DNA of 64,000 bases from Streptomyces tuirus (GTDB lineage: Bacteria; Actinomycetota; Actinomycetes; Streptomycetales; Streptomycetaceae): positions 6,002,001 through 6,066,000 of the forward strand of contig NZ_AP023439.1 of assembly GCF_014701095.1 (NCBI RefSeq). The letters run 5' to 3'. Below are positions 15,699 to 24,823 of this stretch, piece by piece. The notes beneath the pieces were generated by a model. It ran no database searches, had not been told where the DNA came from, and worked only from the letters and a program-made list of their open reading frames with translations. Every line of letters begins with the position of its first letter. Position 1 is the stretch's first letter. The translations under genes were made by a program, and so were the position numbers.

Positions 15699-17152
15699 TC
15701 GCCCGGCTGCGCCGGGCCTACCGCCGCATGCGGCTCGGCACCCGGCTGGCCCTCGGCCTCGGCGCCCTGTCCCTGGTCGTGTTCGCCGTCGTCGGCACGG
15801 CCCTGACCACCTCCATGCGGGACTACCTGTCGGCCCAGCTCGACACCCAGCTCGCACAGGCCCAGATCGCCCAGTCCAAGAGCATCGCGGACTACGGCAC
15901 CCTCTCGGGCAAGAAGTACTACAGCTGGTTCTACGCCGTGTACGACGTGTCGGACGGCACGCCCGAGCTGCGCAGGCCCGAGGACCCGGCCGATCTCCCC
16001 AAGGACGTCGACGACTTCACCTCCCTGGCCCGGGCGCAGACCGCGGCGCACACCGAACTCCTGCGCACCGAGCACCTCCGGGGCGCCGGCTCCTACCGGC
16101 TGCGCGCCTGCCAGGTCGAGCCCGGCGTGGTCCTGGTCAGCGCCGCGCCCCTGGCGGACATCGAGGACACCGTCGGGCAGCTGATCACTCTTCAGGTCGT
16201 CACCTTCGCCCTCGCGCTGCTCGCCCTGGTCGTGTTCGGCCGGCGGATGCTGCGCCGCGGCCTGAAGCCGCTCAGCGACATGGCGTCCACCGCGCACGGC
16301 ATCGCCTCGCACGACCTGACCGAGTCGGCGGCCCGGCTGCCGCTGCGCGCCGACGGCCGGGACGGCGGGCCCGAGGTGGACGAACTGCGCACCGCCTTCA
16401 ACACGATGCTGGAGCACATCGACGACTCCCTCGCCGTGCGCGCCGAGGCCGAGCAGCGGCTGCGCCGCTTCGTCGCCGACGCCTCGCACGAACTGCGCAC
16501 GCCGCTGATGTCGGTGCGCGGTTACGCCGACCTCTTCCAGTACGCCGCGGCCAACGCCCCCGAGGAACGCGACCGGCACCTGGCCCGGCTGCGCGCCGAG
16601 GCCGCCCGCATGGGCATCCTCCTGGACGACCTGCTGCTGCTCGCCCGGCTGGACGCCGCGGAGGTGGAGGCGCCGCTGCGGCTGCGGGACGCCGACCTGG
16701 TGGAGCTGGTGGGCCAGGCCGCGGACGCCTTCCGCGCGGGCCGGCCGGACCATCCGCTGACGGTCCTCGCGGGTCCGGGGCCGGTGCGGCTGCCGATGGA
16801 CCCGCTGCGCATCCGCCAGGTCGTCGACAACCTCCTGACCAACGCCGCGGTGCACACCCCGGCCGGCACGAAGGTGTCGGTGGAGGTGGCCGTCGTGCCC
16901 GGCGCCGCCGAGGTGCGGGTCGCCGATGCCGGGCCGGGCATCCCGCCCGACGACCGGGACCGGGTCTTCGACCGCTTCTACCGCGTCGACAAGGCCCGCA
17001 GCCGCGACCGCGGCGGCAGCGGGCTCGGTCTCGCGGTCGCCCAGTCGCTGGTCCGCGCCCACGGCGGCCGCATCGAGCTGACCAGCACACCGGGGGCGAC
17101 GGTGTTCACCGTGCGCCTGCCCGTGAAGCACGTACGCCCTGCGGACCGGTGA
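15695..17152 (+). CDS. HAMP-domain sensor histidine kinase
   Basis: 485 residues from GTG at 15695, which overlaps the response regulator stop codon. Two membrane helices (about 18-42 and 165-187) flank an extracytoplasmic sensor region of about 120 residues. Then come HAMP, the phospho-acceptor His in ASHELRTPLMSVRGYADLF, the N box in DNLLTNAAVHTP, and G boxes in DAGPGIPPDD and GGSGLGLAVAQSLV. It should phosphorylate the regulator encoded just upstream. The sensor region contains one Cys and no recognised fold, so the signal is unknown. Confidence 0.93.
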   Translation: MIARLRRAYRRMRLGTRLALGLGALSLVVFAVVGTALTTSMRDYLSAQLDTQLAQAQIAQSKSIADYGTLSGKKYYSWFYAVYDVSDGTPELRRPEDPADLPKDVDDFTSLARAQTAAHTELLRTEHLRGAGSYRLRACQVEPGVVLVSAAPLADIEDTVGQLITLQVVTFALALLALVVFGRRMLRRGLKPLSDMASTAHGIASHDLTESAARLPLRADGRDGGPEVDELRTAFNTMLEHIDDSLAVRAEAEQRLRRFVADASHELRTPLMSVRGYADLFQYAAANAPEERDRHLARLRAEAARMGILLDDLLLLARLDAAEVEAPLRLRDADLVELVGQAADAFRAGRPDHPLTVLAGPGPVRLPMDPLRIRQVVDNLLTNAAVHTPAGTKVSVEVAVVPGAAEVRVADAGPGIPPDDRDRVFDRFYRVDKARSRDRGGSGLGLAVAQSLVRAHGGRIELTSTPGATVFTVRLPVKHVRPADR

Positions 17153-17193
17153 CAGGCGCCCTCTAGACTCGTCCGGAAACAGCCCGTACGACC

Positions 17194-18354
17194 ATGGCCA
17201 ATGCTTCCGCCAACCCGAAGGGCTCCGGCGCCTTGATACGGATCGAATCAGTCACCAAGCGGTACCCGGACGGCACGGTGGCTGTCGACCGGCTGTCCCT
17301 GGAGATACCCGACCGCTCCATCACCGTCCTCGTCGGACCCTCGGGCTGCGGTAAGACGACCACCCTCCGGATGATCAACAGGATGGTCGAACCGAGCGAG
17401 GGAACGATCCTCCTCGACGGCGAGGACATCCAGCGCCGCCCCGTCACCACCCTGCGCCGGTCCATGGGGTACGTCATCCAGAACGCCGGCCTCTTCCAGC
17501 ACCGCACGATCCTCGACAACATCGCCACCGTGCCCCGCGTGCTCGGCTGGGGCAAGCAGAAGGCCCGGGCACGGGCGGCCGAGCTGATGGAGCGCGTGGG
17601 CCTCGACGCCGCGCTCGCCAAGCGGTACCCGTACCAGCTCTCCGGCGGCCAGCAGCAGCGCGTCGGCGTGGCCCGGGCGCTCGCCGCCGACCCGCCCGTA
17701 CTGCTCATGGACGAGCCGTTCTCGGCCGTCGACCCGGTCGTCCGCAAAGGACTCCAGGACGAACTGCTGCGCATCCAGGACGAGTTGGGCAAGACCATTG
17801 TGTTCGTCACCCACGACATCGACGAGGCGATCAAACTCGGCACGACGGTCGCCGTGATGCGCGAGGGCGGCCACCTCGCCCAGTACGCGCCCCCGGCCGA
17901 GCTGCTGTCCCACCCCGCGGACGCCTTCGTCGAGGACTTCCTCGGAGCCGACCGCGGCATCCGGCGGCTGTCGTTCTTCCCCTCCGCCGAACTCCCCCTG
18001 ACCACCGGCCCGGTGATCCCGGTGCACGCCACCGCCGAGCAGATCACCGCCGCGGGCGCCGCCTGGCTCCTGGTCACCGACGGCGAGGGACGGCCCCTCG
18101 GCTGGGCCGAGCCGGACGACCTGACCGCAGGCGACATCGACCCCGCCCGGCTCCAGGCGCTCGGCCGGCCCTTCGTCCCCGGCACCGACTCCCTGCGGGC
18201 CGCCCTCGACTGCGCCGTGCTCTCCCCGTCCGGCTGGGCCGTCGCCGTGGACGACACCGGCCGGACGACCGGCGTGGTCGCGCAGCAGACCATCGGCGAG
18301 GCCATCCGCAGCGCCCACGCCGGCCACACCGACGAGGCCAGGGTCGCGTCGTGA
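17194..18354 (+). CDS. Glycine betaine/choline-type ABC transporter ATP-binding protein
   Basis: 386 residues. Walker A is GPSGCGKTTTLRM, the ABC signature is LSGGQQQRVGVARAL and Walker B is VLLMDEPFSAVDP. The order and sequence (TKRYPDGTVAVDRLS at the start, FVEDFLGADRGIRRL after the ATPase core, and a degenerate CBS-type C-terminal region to residue 386) match OpuCA/ProV-type proteins for compatible-solute uptake. The following genes encode two permeases and a binding protein, and the starts overlap by 4 nt, so the four form one operon. The CBS region in such proteins senses ionic strength; here only part of the pattern is recognisable. Confidence 0.93.
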   Translation: MANASANPKGSGALIRIESVTKRYPDGTVAVDRLSLEIPDRSITVLVGPSGCGKTTTLRMINRMVEPSEGTILLDGEDIQRRPVTTLRRSMGYVIQNAGLFQHRTILDNIATVPRVLGWGKQKARARAAELMERVGLDAALAKRYPYQLSGGQQQRVGVARALAADPPVLLMDEPFSAVDPVVRKGLQDELLRIQDELGKTIVFVTHDIDEAIKLGTTVAVMREGGHLAQYAPPAELLSHPADAFVEDFLGADRGIRRLSFFPSAELPLTTGPVIPVHATAEQITAAGAAWLLVTDGEGRPLGWAEPDDLTAGDIDPARLQALGRPFVPGTDSLRAALDCAVLSPSGWAVAVDDTGRTTGVVAQQTIGEAIRSAHAGHTDEARVAS

Positions 18355-19055
18355 ACGGCTTCTTCGACATCCCGAGCGACCTCCAGCACAGCTACGCCGG
18401 CCTGATCGGACTGCATCTGCGCGAGGCCCTGCTGCCCGTCCTGGCCGGGCTGCTGCTCGCCCTGCCGCTCGCCCAGCTCTGCGTCCGCTTCCGCTGGCTG
18501 TACCCGCCGGTGCTCGGCGCGACCACCATCCTCTACGCCGTCCCCTCGCTGGCCTTCTTCGTGGTCCTCATCGACTACACCGGCCAGACCGAGCTGACCG
18601 TGATGATCCCGCTGGCCGTGTACAGCCTCGTGGTGCTCGTGCCGGCCATCGTCGACGGAGTGCGGTCCGTGCCGCAGGAGACCCTGGCCGCGGCCACCGC
18701 CATGGGGTTCGGCCCCGTACGCCGTTACGCGCAGGTGCAGTTGCCGATCGCCGTGCCCGCCATCATCGCCGGGCTCAGGGTCGCCACCGTCTCCAGCATC
18801 TCCCTGGTCAGCGTCGGCACCCTCATCGGCAACCAGGGCGCCCTCGGCAACCTGCTCGCCGACGCGCAGAAGTACGACCGGCCCGAGCTGGCCGTGAACT
18901 CCGTGATCACGACGGCCGTCCTGGCCATCCTGTGCGACGCCCTGCTGGTGCTGCTCCGCGTCGCGCTGACCCCGTGGATGCCGAACGGCAGCCGCAGGCG
19001 CCCGAAGCCGAGCACGCGGCAGCAGCTGCCCGCCCCCCAGGACGTGACCCGGTGA
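18351..19055 (+). CDS. Glycine betaine/choline-type ABC permease (first)
   Basis: 234 residues from GTG at 18351, overlapping the ATPase gene stop. It has about five hydrophobic helices and the binding-protein-dependent permease EAA-like loop with ETLAAATAMGFGPVRRYAQ near residue 106. It is typical of OpuCB/OpuCD or ProW-like half permeases of osmolyte importers. It should pair with the permease encoded next. Confidence 0.92.
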   Translation: MNGFFDIPSDLQHSYAGLIGLHLREALLPVLAGLLLALPLAQLCVRFRWLYPPVLGATTILYAVPSLAFFVVLIDYTGQTELTVMIPLAVYSLVVLVPAIVDGVRSVPQETLAAATAMGFGPVRRYAQVQLPIAVPAIIAGLRVATVSSISLVSVGTLIGNQGALGNLLADAQKYDRPELAVNSVITTAVLAILCDALLVLLRVALTPWMPNGSRRRPKPSTRQQLPAPQDVTR

Positions 19056-19717
19056 ACGTACTCAACTTCGTCAACGCCTTCTTCAGCGACGGCGCCCACT
19101 GGCACGGCTACGACGGCATCCCCCAACGCCTGCTCGAACACGTCCAGTACTCGGTCCTGGCCCTCGCCCTCGCCGCCGCGATCGGGCTGCCCATCGGCCT
19201 GCTGACCGGGCACACCGGGCGGGGCGGCAACGCCCTCGCGTTCATCGCCACCGCCGCCCGCGCGCTGCCCAGTTTCGGCCTGCTGGTGCTGATCGTCATC
19301 GTGATGGGCTTCGGCCTGCTGCCCGTGATGATCCCCCTGGTCGTCCTCGCCGTGCCGCCGATCCTGGTGACCACCTACGAAGCGGTCCGCACCGTCGACC
19401 CGTCCCCGGTGGACGCCGCGCGCGGCATGGGCATGCACGAGTCGCGGATCCTCTTCCAGGTGGAACTGCCGGTCGCGCTGCCGCTGATCCTGAGCGGTCT
19501 GCGCTCGGCGGCCATCCAGATCGTCTCGACGGCCACCATCGCCGCCTACGTGAGCCTGGGCGGCCTCGGCCGGTACATCGTCGACGGGCTCTACCAGCGC
19601 GACTACGAGAAGGTGGTCGGCGGCGCCACCCTCGTGGCCGTCCTGGCCCTCGTCACGCTGGCGCTGTTCTGGGCGGCGGGCCGGGTGGCCGTGTCACCAG
19701 GAGTGCGCAGACGCTGA
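19052..19717 (+). CDS. Glycine betaine/choline-type ABC permease (second)
   Basis: 221 residues from GTG at 19052, overlapping the previous stop by 4 nt. Five to six membrane helices; the coupling loop reads DPSPVDAARGMGMHESRILF. It is the paralogue of the previous gene and should form a heterodimeric pore with it. The pair matches OpuCB/OpuCD organisation. Confidence 0.92.
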   Translation: MNVLNFVNAFFSDGAHWHGYDGIPQRLLEHVQYSVLALALAAAIGLPIGLLTGHTGRGGNALAFIATAARALPSFGLLVLIVIVMGFGLLPVMIPLVVLAVPPILVTTYEAVRTVDPSPVDAARGMGMHESRILFQVELPVALPLILSGLRSAAIQIVSTATIAAYVSLGGLGRYIVDGLYQRDYEKVVGGATLVAVLALVTLALFWAAGRVAVSPGVRRR

Positions 19718-19759
19718 GGCCCGGCCCCGGGTCTGTAACAAACCGTGACCAGCACGCTC

Positions 19760-19789
19760 TTGACTGATCACAAAGCGGCTGGATTGGAT
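19760..19789 (+). promoter_or_regulatory. Possible promoter just before the osmolyte-binding protein gene
   Basis: TTGACT (19760-19765) and TTGGAT (19784-19789) with an 18-nt spacer lie immediately before the ATG at 19796. This would give a leaderless or near-leaderless mRNA and extra expression of the binding protein, which is usually needed in excess over the membrane parts. Confidence 0.35.
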
Positions 19790-19795
19790 CGTTGA

Positions 19796-20752
19796 ATGAC
19801 ATCTACCGCGAAGAGCAGCAGGTCCAGGACGAGGCACACCGGCGCGGCGGCCGTCGCGCTCACCGCCGCTGCGGCGCTGCTCGCGGGCTGTTCGTCCGGC
19901 GACTCCTCCGACAACCCCCTGGCCGGCGAGAAGGCGAAGGCCGGCACCGTCGTCGTCGGCTCCAACAACTTCGCCGAGAGCACCCTGCTCGCCGACATCT
20001 ACGGCGAGGCACTCAAGGCCAAGGGCCTCAAGGTCTCGTACAAGCACAACATAGGCAGCCGCGAGACGACGTACGGGCTGATGAAGAACGGCTCCGTCAC
20101 CGTGCTGCCGGAGTACAACGGCTCGCTGCTGGCCTATCTCGACCCCAAGGCCGAGCAGAAGTCCGTTGAGGCGGTGAACGCGGCCGTCAAGGCCAAGCTG
20201 GACAAGAAGCTGACGCTGCTGAAGTCGTCGCCGGCCGAGGACAAGGACTCGGTCAGCGTGAACGCCGCGACCGCGAAGAAGTACAAGCTCACCTCCTCCT
20301 CCACCCTCGCCGACCTCAAGGAGGCCGCCCCGGAGCTGGTGATCGGCGGTTCCCCCGAGTTCCAGACCCGGCAGCAGGGCCTCAAGGGCCTGAAGTCCGT
20401 GTACGGCCTGGAGTTCAAGTCCTTCAAGGCGCTCGACGCGGGCGGCCCGCTGACCCAGGCGGCGCTGACCAGGAACACCGTCCAGGCCGCGGACCTCTTC
20501 ACCACGGACCCGACCATCGTGAAGGAGAAGTTCCTCGTCCTGAAGGACCCGGACAACTTCTTCGGGTTCGCCAACGTGACCCCGCTGGTCAACAAGAGCG
20601 GTCTGCCGCAGAAGGGCGTCGACGCACTCGACGCGGTCTCCGCCAAGCTGGACACCAAGACGCTTCTGGAACTCGACGCGCAGGTGCAGCTGGAGAAGAA
20701 GGACCCGCTGGACGTGGCGACGGCGTGGCTGAAGTCGGCCGGCCTGAACTGA
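19796..20752 (+). CDS. Glycine betaine/choline-type substrate-binding lipoprotein
   Basis: 318 residues. The signal peptide ends in the lipobox LLAGC (Cys near residue 31), so the protein is lipid-anchored outside the membrane. The mature part follows the OpuAC/OsmF-like fold: VVVGSNNFAESTLLADIYGE, NIGSRETTYGLMKNGSVTVLPEYNG, and FFGFANVTPLVNK near the C-terminus. The exact ligand (glycine betaine, choline, ectoine or carnitine) cannot be read from the sequence. It closes the four-gene uptake operon, although a separate promoter may also serve it. Confidence 0.93.
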   Translation: MTSTAKSSRSRTRHTGAAAVALTAAAALLAGCSSGDSSDNPLAGEKAKAGTVVVGSNNFAESTLLADIYGEALKAKGLKVSYKHNIGSRETTYGLMKNGSVTVLPEYNGSLLAYLDPKAEQKSVEAVNAAVKAKLDKKLTLLKSSPAEDKDSVSVNAATAKKYKLTSSSTLADLKEAAPELVIGGSPEFQTRQQGLKGLKSVYGLEFKSFKALDAGGPLTQAALTRNTVQAADLFTTDPTIVKEKFLVLKDPDNFFGFANVTPLVNKSGLPQKGVDALDAVSAKLDTKTLLELDAQVQLEKKDPLDVATAWLKSAGLN

Positions 20753-20771
20753 CGGGCCGCTGACCACCGGA

Positions 20772-20795
20772 CCCGGGCGGCGGGAACCGCCCGGG
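20772..20795. terminator. Hairpin between the convergent osmolyte operon and conservon
   Basis: CCCGGGCGG (20772-20780), loop CGGGAA, CCGCCCGGG (20787-20795). It lies between two converging units and so can work in both directions. Confidence 0.65.
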
Positions 20796-20818
20796 CCGGT
20801 ACTCCCGGCGGCCGGCCC

Positions 20819-21403
20819 CTACGCCTGCACCGCCGACGCGATCAGCTGGTCGATCAGGGCGATCAGCACGTCCCGGCACGACTCCCGGTCCCGGGCGTCG
20901 CACAGCAGCACCCGCACGTGCTCCGGCACCGCGAGCGCCTCCCTGATGTCCTCCGGCGGATACGGGTGTTCGCCGTGGAAGCCGTTGACCCCGACGACGA
21001 ACGGGATCTTCCGGCGCTCGAAGAAGTCGATCGCCGCGAAGCTCGACTCGGGCCTGCGCACGTCGACCAGGACCACCGCGCCGAGCGCGCCGAGCGCCAG
21101 GTCGTTCCACATGAACCAGAACCGCTGCTGCCCCGGCGTGCCGAACAGGTACAGCACCAGGTCCCGGCTGATGGTGATCCGGCCGAAGTCCAGGGCCACG
21201 GTGGTGGCCCGCTTCTCCTCGATGCCGTCGAGGTCGTCGACGCCCAGACCGGCCATGGTCAGGGGTTCCTCGGTGCGCAGCGGGACGATCTCGCTGACCG
21301 ACCCGACCATGGTGGTCTTGCCGACGCCGAAGCCCCCGGCGATGAGGATCTTGACCGTGTCGGGTGCCGAAGACGCGTCAGGGGCAAGGTCAGAGCCGGC
21401 CAA
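20819..21403 (-). CDS. Conservon GTPase CvnD-like
   Basis: 194 residues. G1 is GGFGVGKTT near residue 20 and G3 is LFGTPGQQRF; the usual NKxD is replaced by GVNGFHG, as in other CvnD/MglA-like small GTPases of Streptomyces. In the Cvn9 system these proteins form a membrane-associated complex that works like a G-protein-coupled receptor. It overlaps the CvnC gene by 14 nt at the end of a sensor-roadblock-DUF742-GTPase unit. Confidence 0.93.
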   Translation of the reverse strand: MAGSDLAPDASSAPDTVKILIAGGFGVGKTTMVGSVSEIVPLRTEEPLTMAGLGVDDLDGIEEKRATTVALDFGRITISRDLVLYLFGTPGQQRFWFMWNDLALGALGAVVLVDVRRPESSFAAIDFFERRKIPFVVGVNGFHGEHPYPPEDIREALAVPEHVRVLLCDARDRESCRDVLIALIDQLIASAVQA

Positions 21404-21749
21404 GGCCGTCCCTCACTTTCTGCAGCAGGTCCAGGTCCGGAGTGGTACGGGAGACGAGGCGCGGCGGGCGGACGGTGATGCGGCCCGCCTCCAGCAGGTC
21501 GCAGAGCAGGATGACGACCACGCTCACCGGCAGGTCGAGCCGGGCGGCCACCTCCGCCACCGCGACCGGCTCCGCGCACAGCCGCAGGATCCGGGAGTGC
21601 TCGGGCTGGCACCGGGCCACCGTGACGGGCGGCGGATCGACCGCCGTGACCGTCGAGATGAGCGTGAAGTCGGCGCGGCTGGGCCGCGTCCGGCCGCCGG
21701 TCAGAGCGAACGGCCGGACGAGCCGCCCCGCCGGATCACCTACGTCCAC
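21390..21749 (-). CDS. Conservon DUF742 protein CvnC-like
   Basis: 119 residues from GTG at 21749, 1 nt after the CvnB stop. It has the DUF742 pattern: RPFALTGGRTRPSRADFTLI, then CQPEHSRILRLC, DLPVSVVVILLCDLLEAG and a C-terminal DLLQKVRDGL. The central part resembles a winged helix-turn-helix. The role in the complex is not known in detail. Confidence 0.92.
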   Translation of the reverse strand: MDVGDPAGRLVRPFALTGGRTRPSRADFTLISTVTAVDPPPVTVARCQPEHSRILRLCAEPVAVAEVAARLDLPVSVVVILLCDLLEAGRITVRPPRLVSRTTPDLDLLQKVRDGLGRL

Positions 21750-21750
21750 C

Positions 21751-22182
21751 TCACACGCCGGGATCGACGACGAGGCCGGCCGTGCCCCGCGGCGCCGCGC
21801 TGAGGTGCTCGCCGATCTTCTTCACCAGCATGTTCATCTGGTACGCCACCACCCCGACATCCGCGCCCGGCCCGGTCAGCACGACCAGATGCGCACCGGG
21901 ACCGGCGGAGGTCAGGATCAGATAGCTGTTGGCCATCTCGATGAGCGCCTGGCGCACCGGACCGCCCCGGAAGTCCATGCTGACGCCCTTGCTGAGGCTC
22001 ATCAGCCCGGACGCGGTCGCCGCGAGCCGCTCGGCGTCGTCGCGCAGGAAACCGGTGGACTTGCTGACCACCAGGCCGTCCTCCGAGAGCACCACGGCCT
22101 GGTTCACGTCGGCGACCCGCTCCACGAGGCCGGTCAGCAGCTGGTCGAGCTGGGTGTGCGTGGCGGGGATGGGGCGTGTCAT
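21751..22182 (-). CDS. Conservon roadblock/LC7 protein CvnB-like
   Basis: 143 residues with a roadblock/LC7 fold: LDQLLTGLVERVADVNQAVV, LSEDGLVVSKSTGF, and ADVGVVAYQMNMLVKKIGEH. These proteins modulate small GTPases such as CvnD. It starts 14 nt after the CvnA stop and nearly abuts CvnC. Cytosolic. Confidence 0.93.
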   Translation of the reverse strand: MTRPIPATHTQLDQLLTGLVERVADVNQAVVLSEDGLVVSKSTGFLRDDAERLAATASGLMSLSKGVSMDFRGGPVRQALIEMANSYLILTSAGPGAHLVVLTGPGADVGVVAYQMNMLVKKIGEHLSAAPRGTAGLVVDPGV

Positions 22183-22196
22183 GGGGGTGTCCTTCG

Positions 22197-24632
22197 TCAG
22201 CGGTCGGCGGGCGGAGTCGAGGGGACGGGGCCGGCGGCCTGCCGGGGGACGGCGGCCACCTCCTCGTCGTGGGGCGGCTCGGCGTCGTCGTCACGGGCCC
22301 GGAGCGTGCCGCGCTGGAAGCCGGCCAGGGAGGACGCGGCGGCCTCCGCGGAGAAGTCGTCGAGGGAGCCGGCGTCCTCGGCGGGCGCGGGCTCCTCCCG
22401 CAACTCCTCCACCAGACTGGTCTGCGGCACCCTGCGGGGGAGCGGGGCGAGACCGTCCCCGCGGGGGACGACCTCGCGCGCGGCGGACGGCGCGGCGGAG
22501 GCGGTGCGGGCCGTGACGAGGGGCCGGGGCTCGCGGGCGGACCCGGCGGCGCGTTCGGCCTCCCCTCCGGGGCCCCCTGCGGTTGCCCCTCCGGTCGTCC
22601 CTCGCGCGTCGGCGCGCTGCGGCGATCCGCCCGGCCCGGCGTCCTTCGCACCCCGTCCGTCCACCGCCACCAGCCCGTCCTCCGGGGTGTCGCCGTCCTT
22701 CGCGTTCTCCCGCACCACGATCTCGTGCGGGATCAGCACGATCGCGGTGGTCCCGCCGTACGGCGACGAACGCAGGGTGACGGCGACGCCGTGCCGGTGG
22801 GCCAGCTGGGCGATCACGAACATGCCGAGGCGCAGGTCGTCGGCGAGGGCCACCACGTCGAACTGCGGGGGCACCGCCAGCTGTTCGTTGAAGGACGCGT
22901 AGTCCTCCTCCGACATGCCGAGGCCGCGGTCCTCGACCTCGACGGCCAGGCCCTTGGCCACCATGCCGGCCCGTACCGTCACGGGGCTCGGTGCGGGGGA
23001 GTACGCGGTCGCGTTGTCGATGAGCTCGGCCAGCAGGTGGATGACGTCGGCGACCGCGGGCGGCGCGACGGACACCTCCTCCTCGGTGAGCACCTCCACC
23101 CGCTGGTACTCGGCGACCTCACCGACCGCGCTGCGCAGGATGTCCATGAGGGCCACCGGCTCGGTCCAGCTGCGGCCGGGCCGTTCGCCGCTGACGATGA
23201 CGAGGTTCTCCTCGTAGCGGCGCAACTGGCTGGCCGTGGAGTCCAGTTCGTACAGGCCCTTGAGGATGTCGGGGTCGGTGTGCTCGCGCTCCAGCGTGTC
23301 GAGCTTGCTCAGCTGGAGGTTGACCAGGTTCTGGCTCTGCCGGGCGATGCCCAGGATGATCTTCTGGAAGCCGCGCCGGGTGTCGGCGAGTTCGACCGCG
23401 GTGTGCACGGCCGTGCGCTGGGCGGTGTTGAACGCCCGGGCCACCTGGCCGAGTTCGTCATGGCCGTAGTCCAGCTCGGGCGTCGCCGACTCCGGGTCGA
23501 CCGTCTCGCCCCGGTCCAGCCGTGCCACCACGTCGGGCAGCCGCTCCTGCGCGAGGCTGACCGCGGCCCGGCGCAGGCCGCGCAGCCGCAGGGACAGCGA
23601 GCGGGTGATCCGCCAGGACATGCCGACGCACAGCAGCAGCGCGAACAGCCCGGCGGTGCTCAGCAGCGCCGCCTTGAGCAGCAGGGCGTCGGCCTTGTCG
23701 GCACTGCGCTCCAGCAGCCCCGCCGTCTGCTGCTCGATGAGGCCCGCGTACTGGTCGGACAGCGTGTCCATGGCGGCGGACCACCGCTTCTGCGCGTCGG
23801 GCAGGGCGATCCGGCCGGCGGAGCCGCCGGCGTTGCGCGAGGCCAGCACCTGGTCCTCGACGGACTGCAGCGTCTGCCACTCGCGGCTCACCAGGATCCG
23901 CTCGGTCTGCGTCTTGGCGTCGCCCGTCAGCTGCGGCAGGACCTGGTCCTGGACCAGCCAGCGCCGGGTGTTCACCAGCTCCGTGAACTGCGTCCAGGCC
24001 CGGTCGTCCAGGTGCCCGGTCGGCCAGGCCAGCGTCAGTTGAGCGTCCTCCCGCGAGACCAGCTCCGCCGCGTGCTCCAGACCGACCAGCGGGCCGGCCT
24101 GCGAGGTGAGGTCGCCGTCGTCGACCTGCGACAGCTCCTGGAAGGCGTGGATCTGGTCGTCGATGATCGACGAGTAGTGGTCCAGCGCCTGCTGCGCGGT
24201 GATGTCGGTCGGGTTGTCCACCTGGTCCCGGTAGTACTCCAGGCTGCCCACCGAGCCCAGCACCGAGTACAGCCGGTCGGATATGCGCGAGGGCGCCTTC
24301 TCGATCTCGTCGGCGTGCTCGACCAGCTTGGCGACCGCCTTGTCGGTCTCCGCGCGCTGCCTGTCGATGGCTGCCCGGGAGCCCTTCGGCGTGGCCAGCC
24401 AGGCGGCCGACAGGCTGCGTTCCCGCTGCAGCGCCAGCGTCGCGTCGGTGCCCATGGCGCCGGTCGACCGGCTGAGGTCGGTCTGGTCGCGCAGCCGGAG
24501 GCTCTCCGAGAACATCTGGATCGTCGTCACACCCCACATGGCGGCGAGGGTGACGCTGGGCACGAGGGCCAGGAGCACCAGGGAGAGGCGTATGGAACCG
24601 AGACGGCGCCGGGCACCTGTCCGTCGAGACAT
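22197..24632 (-). CDS. Conservon sensor CvnA-like with nitrate/nitrite-type sensor domain
   Basis: 811 residues from ATG at 24632; an upstream in-frame ATG at 24734 gives a Pro/Arg-rich tail and is rejected because an AGGA ribosome site precedes 24632. One membrane helix near residue 15-35, a long helical extracytoplasmic NIT-type region (about 45-310), a second helix (about 315-340), HAMP, and a GHKL ATPase domain with LAELIDNATAYSPAPSPV and DRGLGMSEEDY. The usual phospho-acceptor His of histidine kinases is absent from the helical part before the ATPase, as in other CvnA proteins. A low-complexity Pro/Glu/Ala-rich tail follows. It begins the four-gene conservon operon. Confidence 0.93.
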   Translation of the reverse strand: MSRRTGARRRLGSIRLSLVLLALVPSVTLAAMWGVTTIQMFSESLRLRDQTDLSRSTGAMGTDATLALQRERSLSAAWLATPKGSRAAIDRQRAETDKAVAKLVEHADEIEKAPSRISDRLYSVLGSVGSLEYYRDQVDNPTDITAQQALDHYSSIIDDQIHAFQELSQVDDGDLTSQAGPLVGLEHAAELVSREDAQLTLAWPTGHLDDRAWTQFTELVNTRRWLVQDQVLPQLTGDAKTQTERILVSREWQTLQSVEDQVLASRNAGGSAGRIALPDAQKRWSAAMDTLSDQYAGLIEQQTAGLLERSADKADALLLKAALLSTAGLFALLLCVGMSWRITRSLSLRLRGLRRAAVSLAQERLPDVVARLDRGETVDPESATPELDYGHDELGQVARAFNTAQRTAVHTAVELADTRRGFQKIILGIARQSQNLVNLQLSKLDTLEREHTDPDILKGLYELDSTASQLRRYEENLVIVSGERPGRSWTEPVALMDILRSAVGEVAEYQRVEVLTEEEVSVAPPAVADVIHLLAELIDNATAYSPAPSPVTVRAGMVAKGLAVEVEDRGLGMSEEDYASFNEQLAVPPQFDVVALADDLRLGMFVIAQLAHRHGVAVTLRSSPYGGTTAIVLIPHEIVVRENAKDGDTPEDGLVAVDGRGAKDAGPGGSPQRADARGTTGGATAGGPGGEAERAAGSAREPRPLVTARTASAAPSAAREVVPRGDGLAPLPRRVPQTSLVEELREEPAPAEDAGSLDDFSAEAAASSLAGFQRGTLRARDDDAEPPHDEEVAAVPRQAAGPVPSTPPADR

Positions 24633-24823
24633 CGTCGTCCTAGGGCGATCAGCGGGCGGTGAGGAGCGGGGAGGCGGAGCGGTCGGGGGGTGTGGGGGAC
24701 GGGCGCGGGGGTGGTGCCGTCCCTGGCACGGCACATGGGATGGGCAGGATGTTATCCGTACAAGTGGACGTGCGGGCCGGGCCTGACCGAATCTTTGGCG
24801 ACACCGTCACAGGAAGTGTCCGG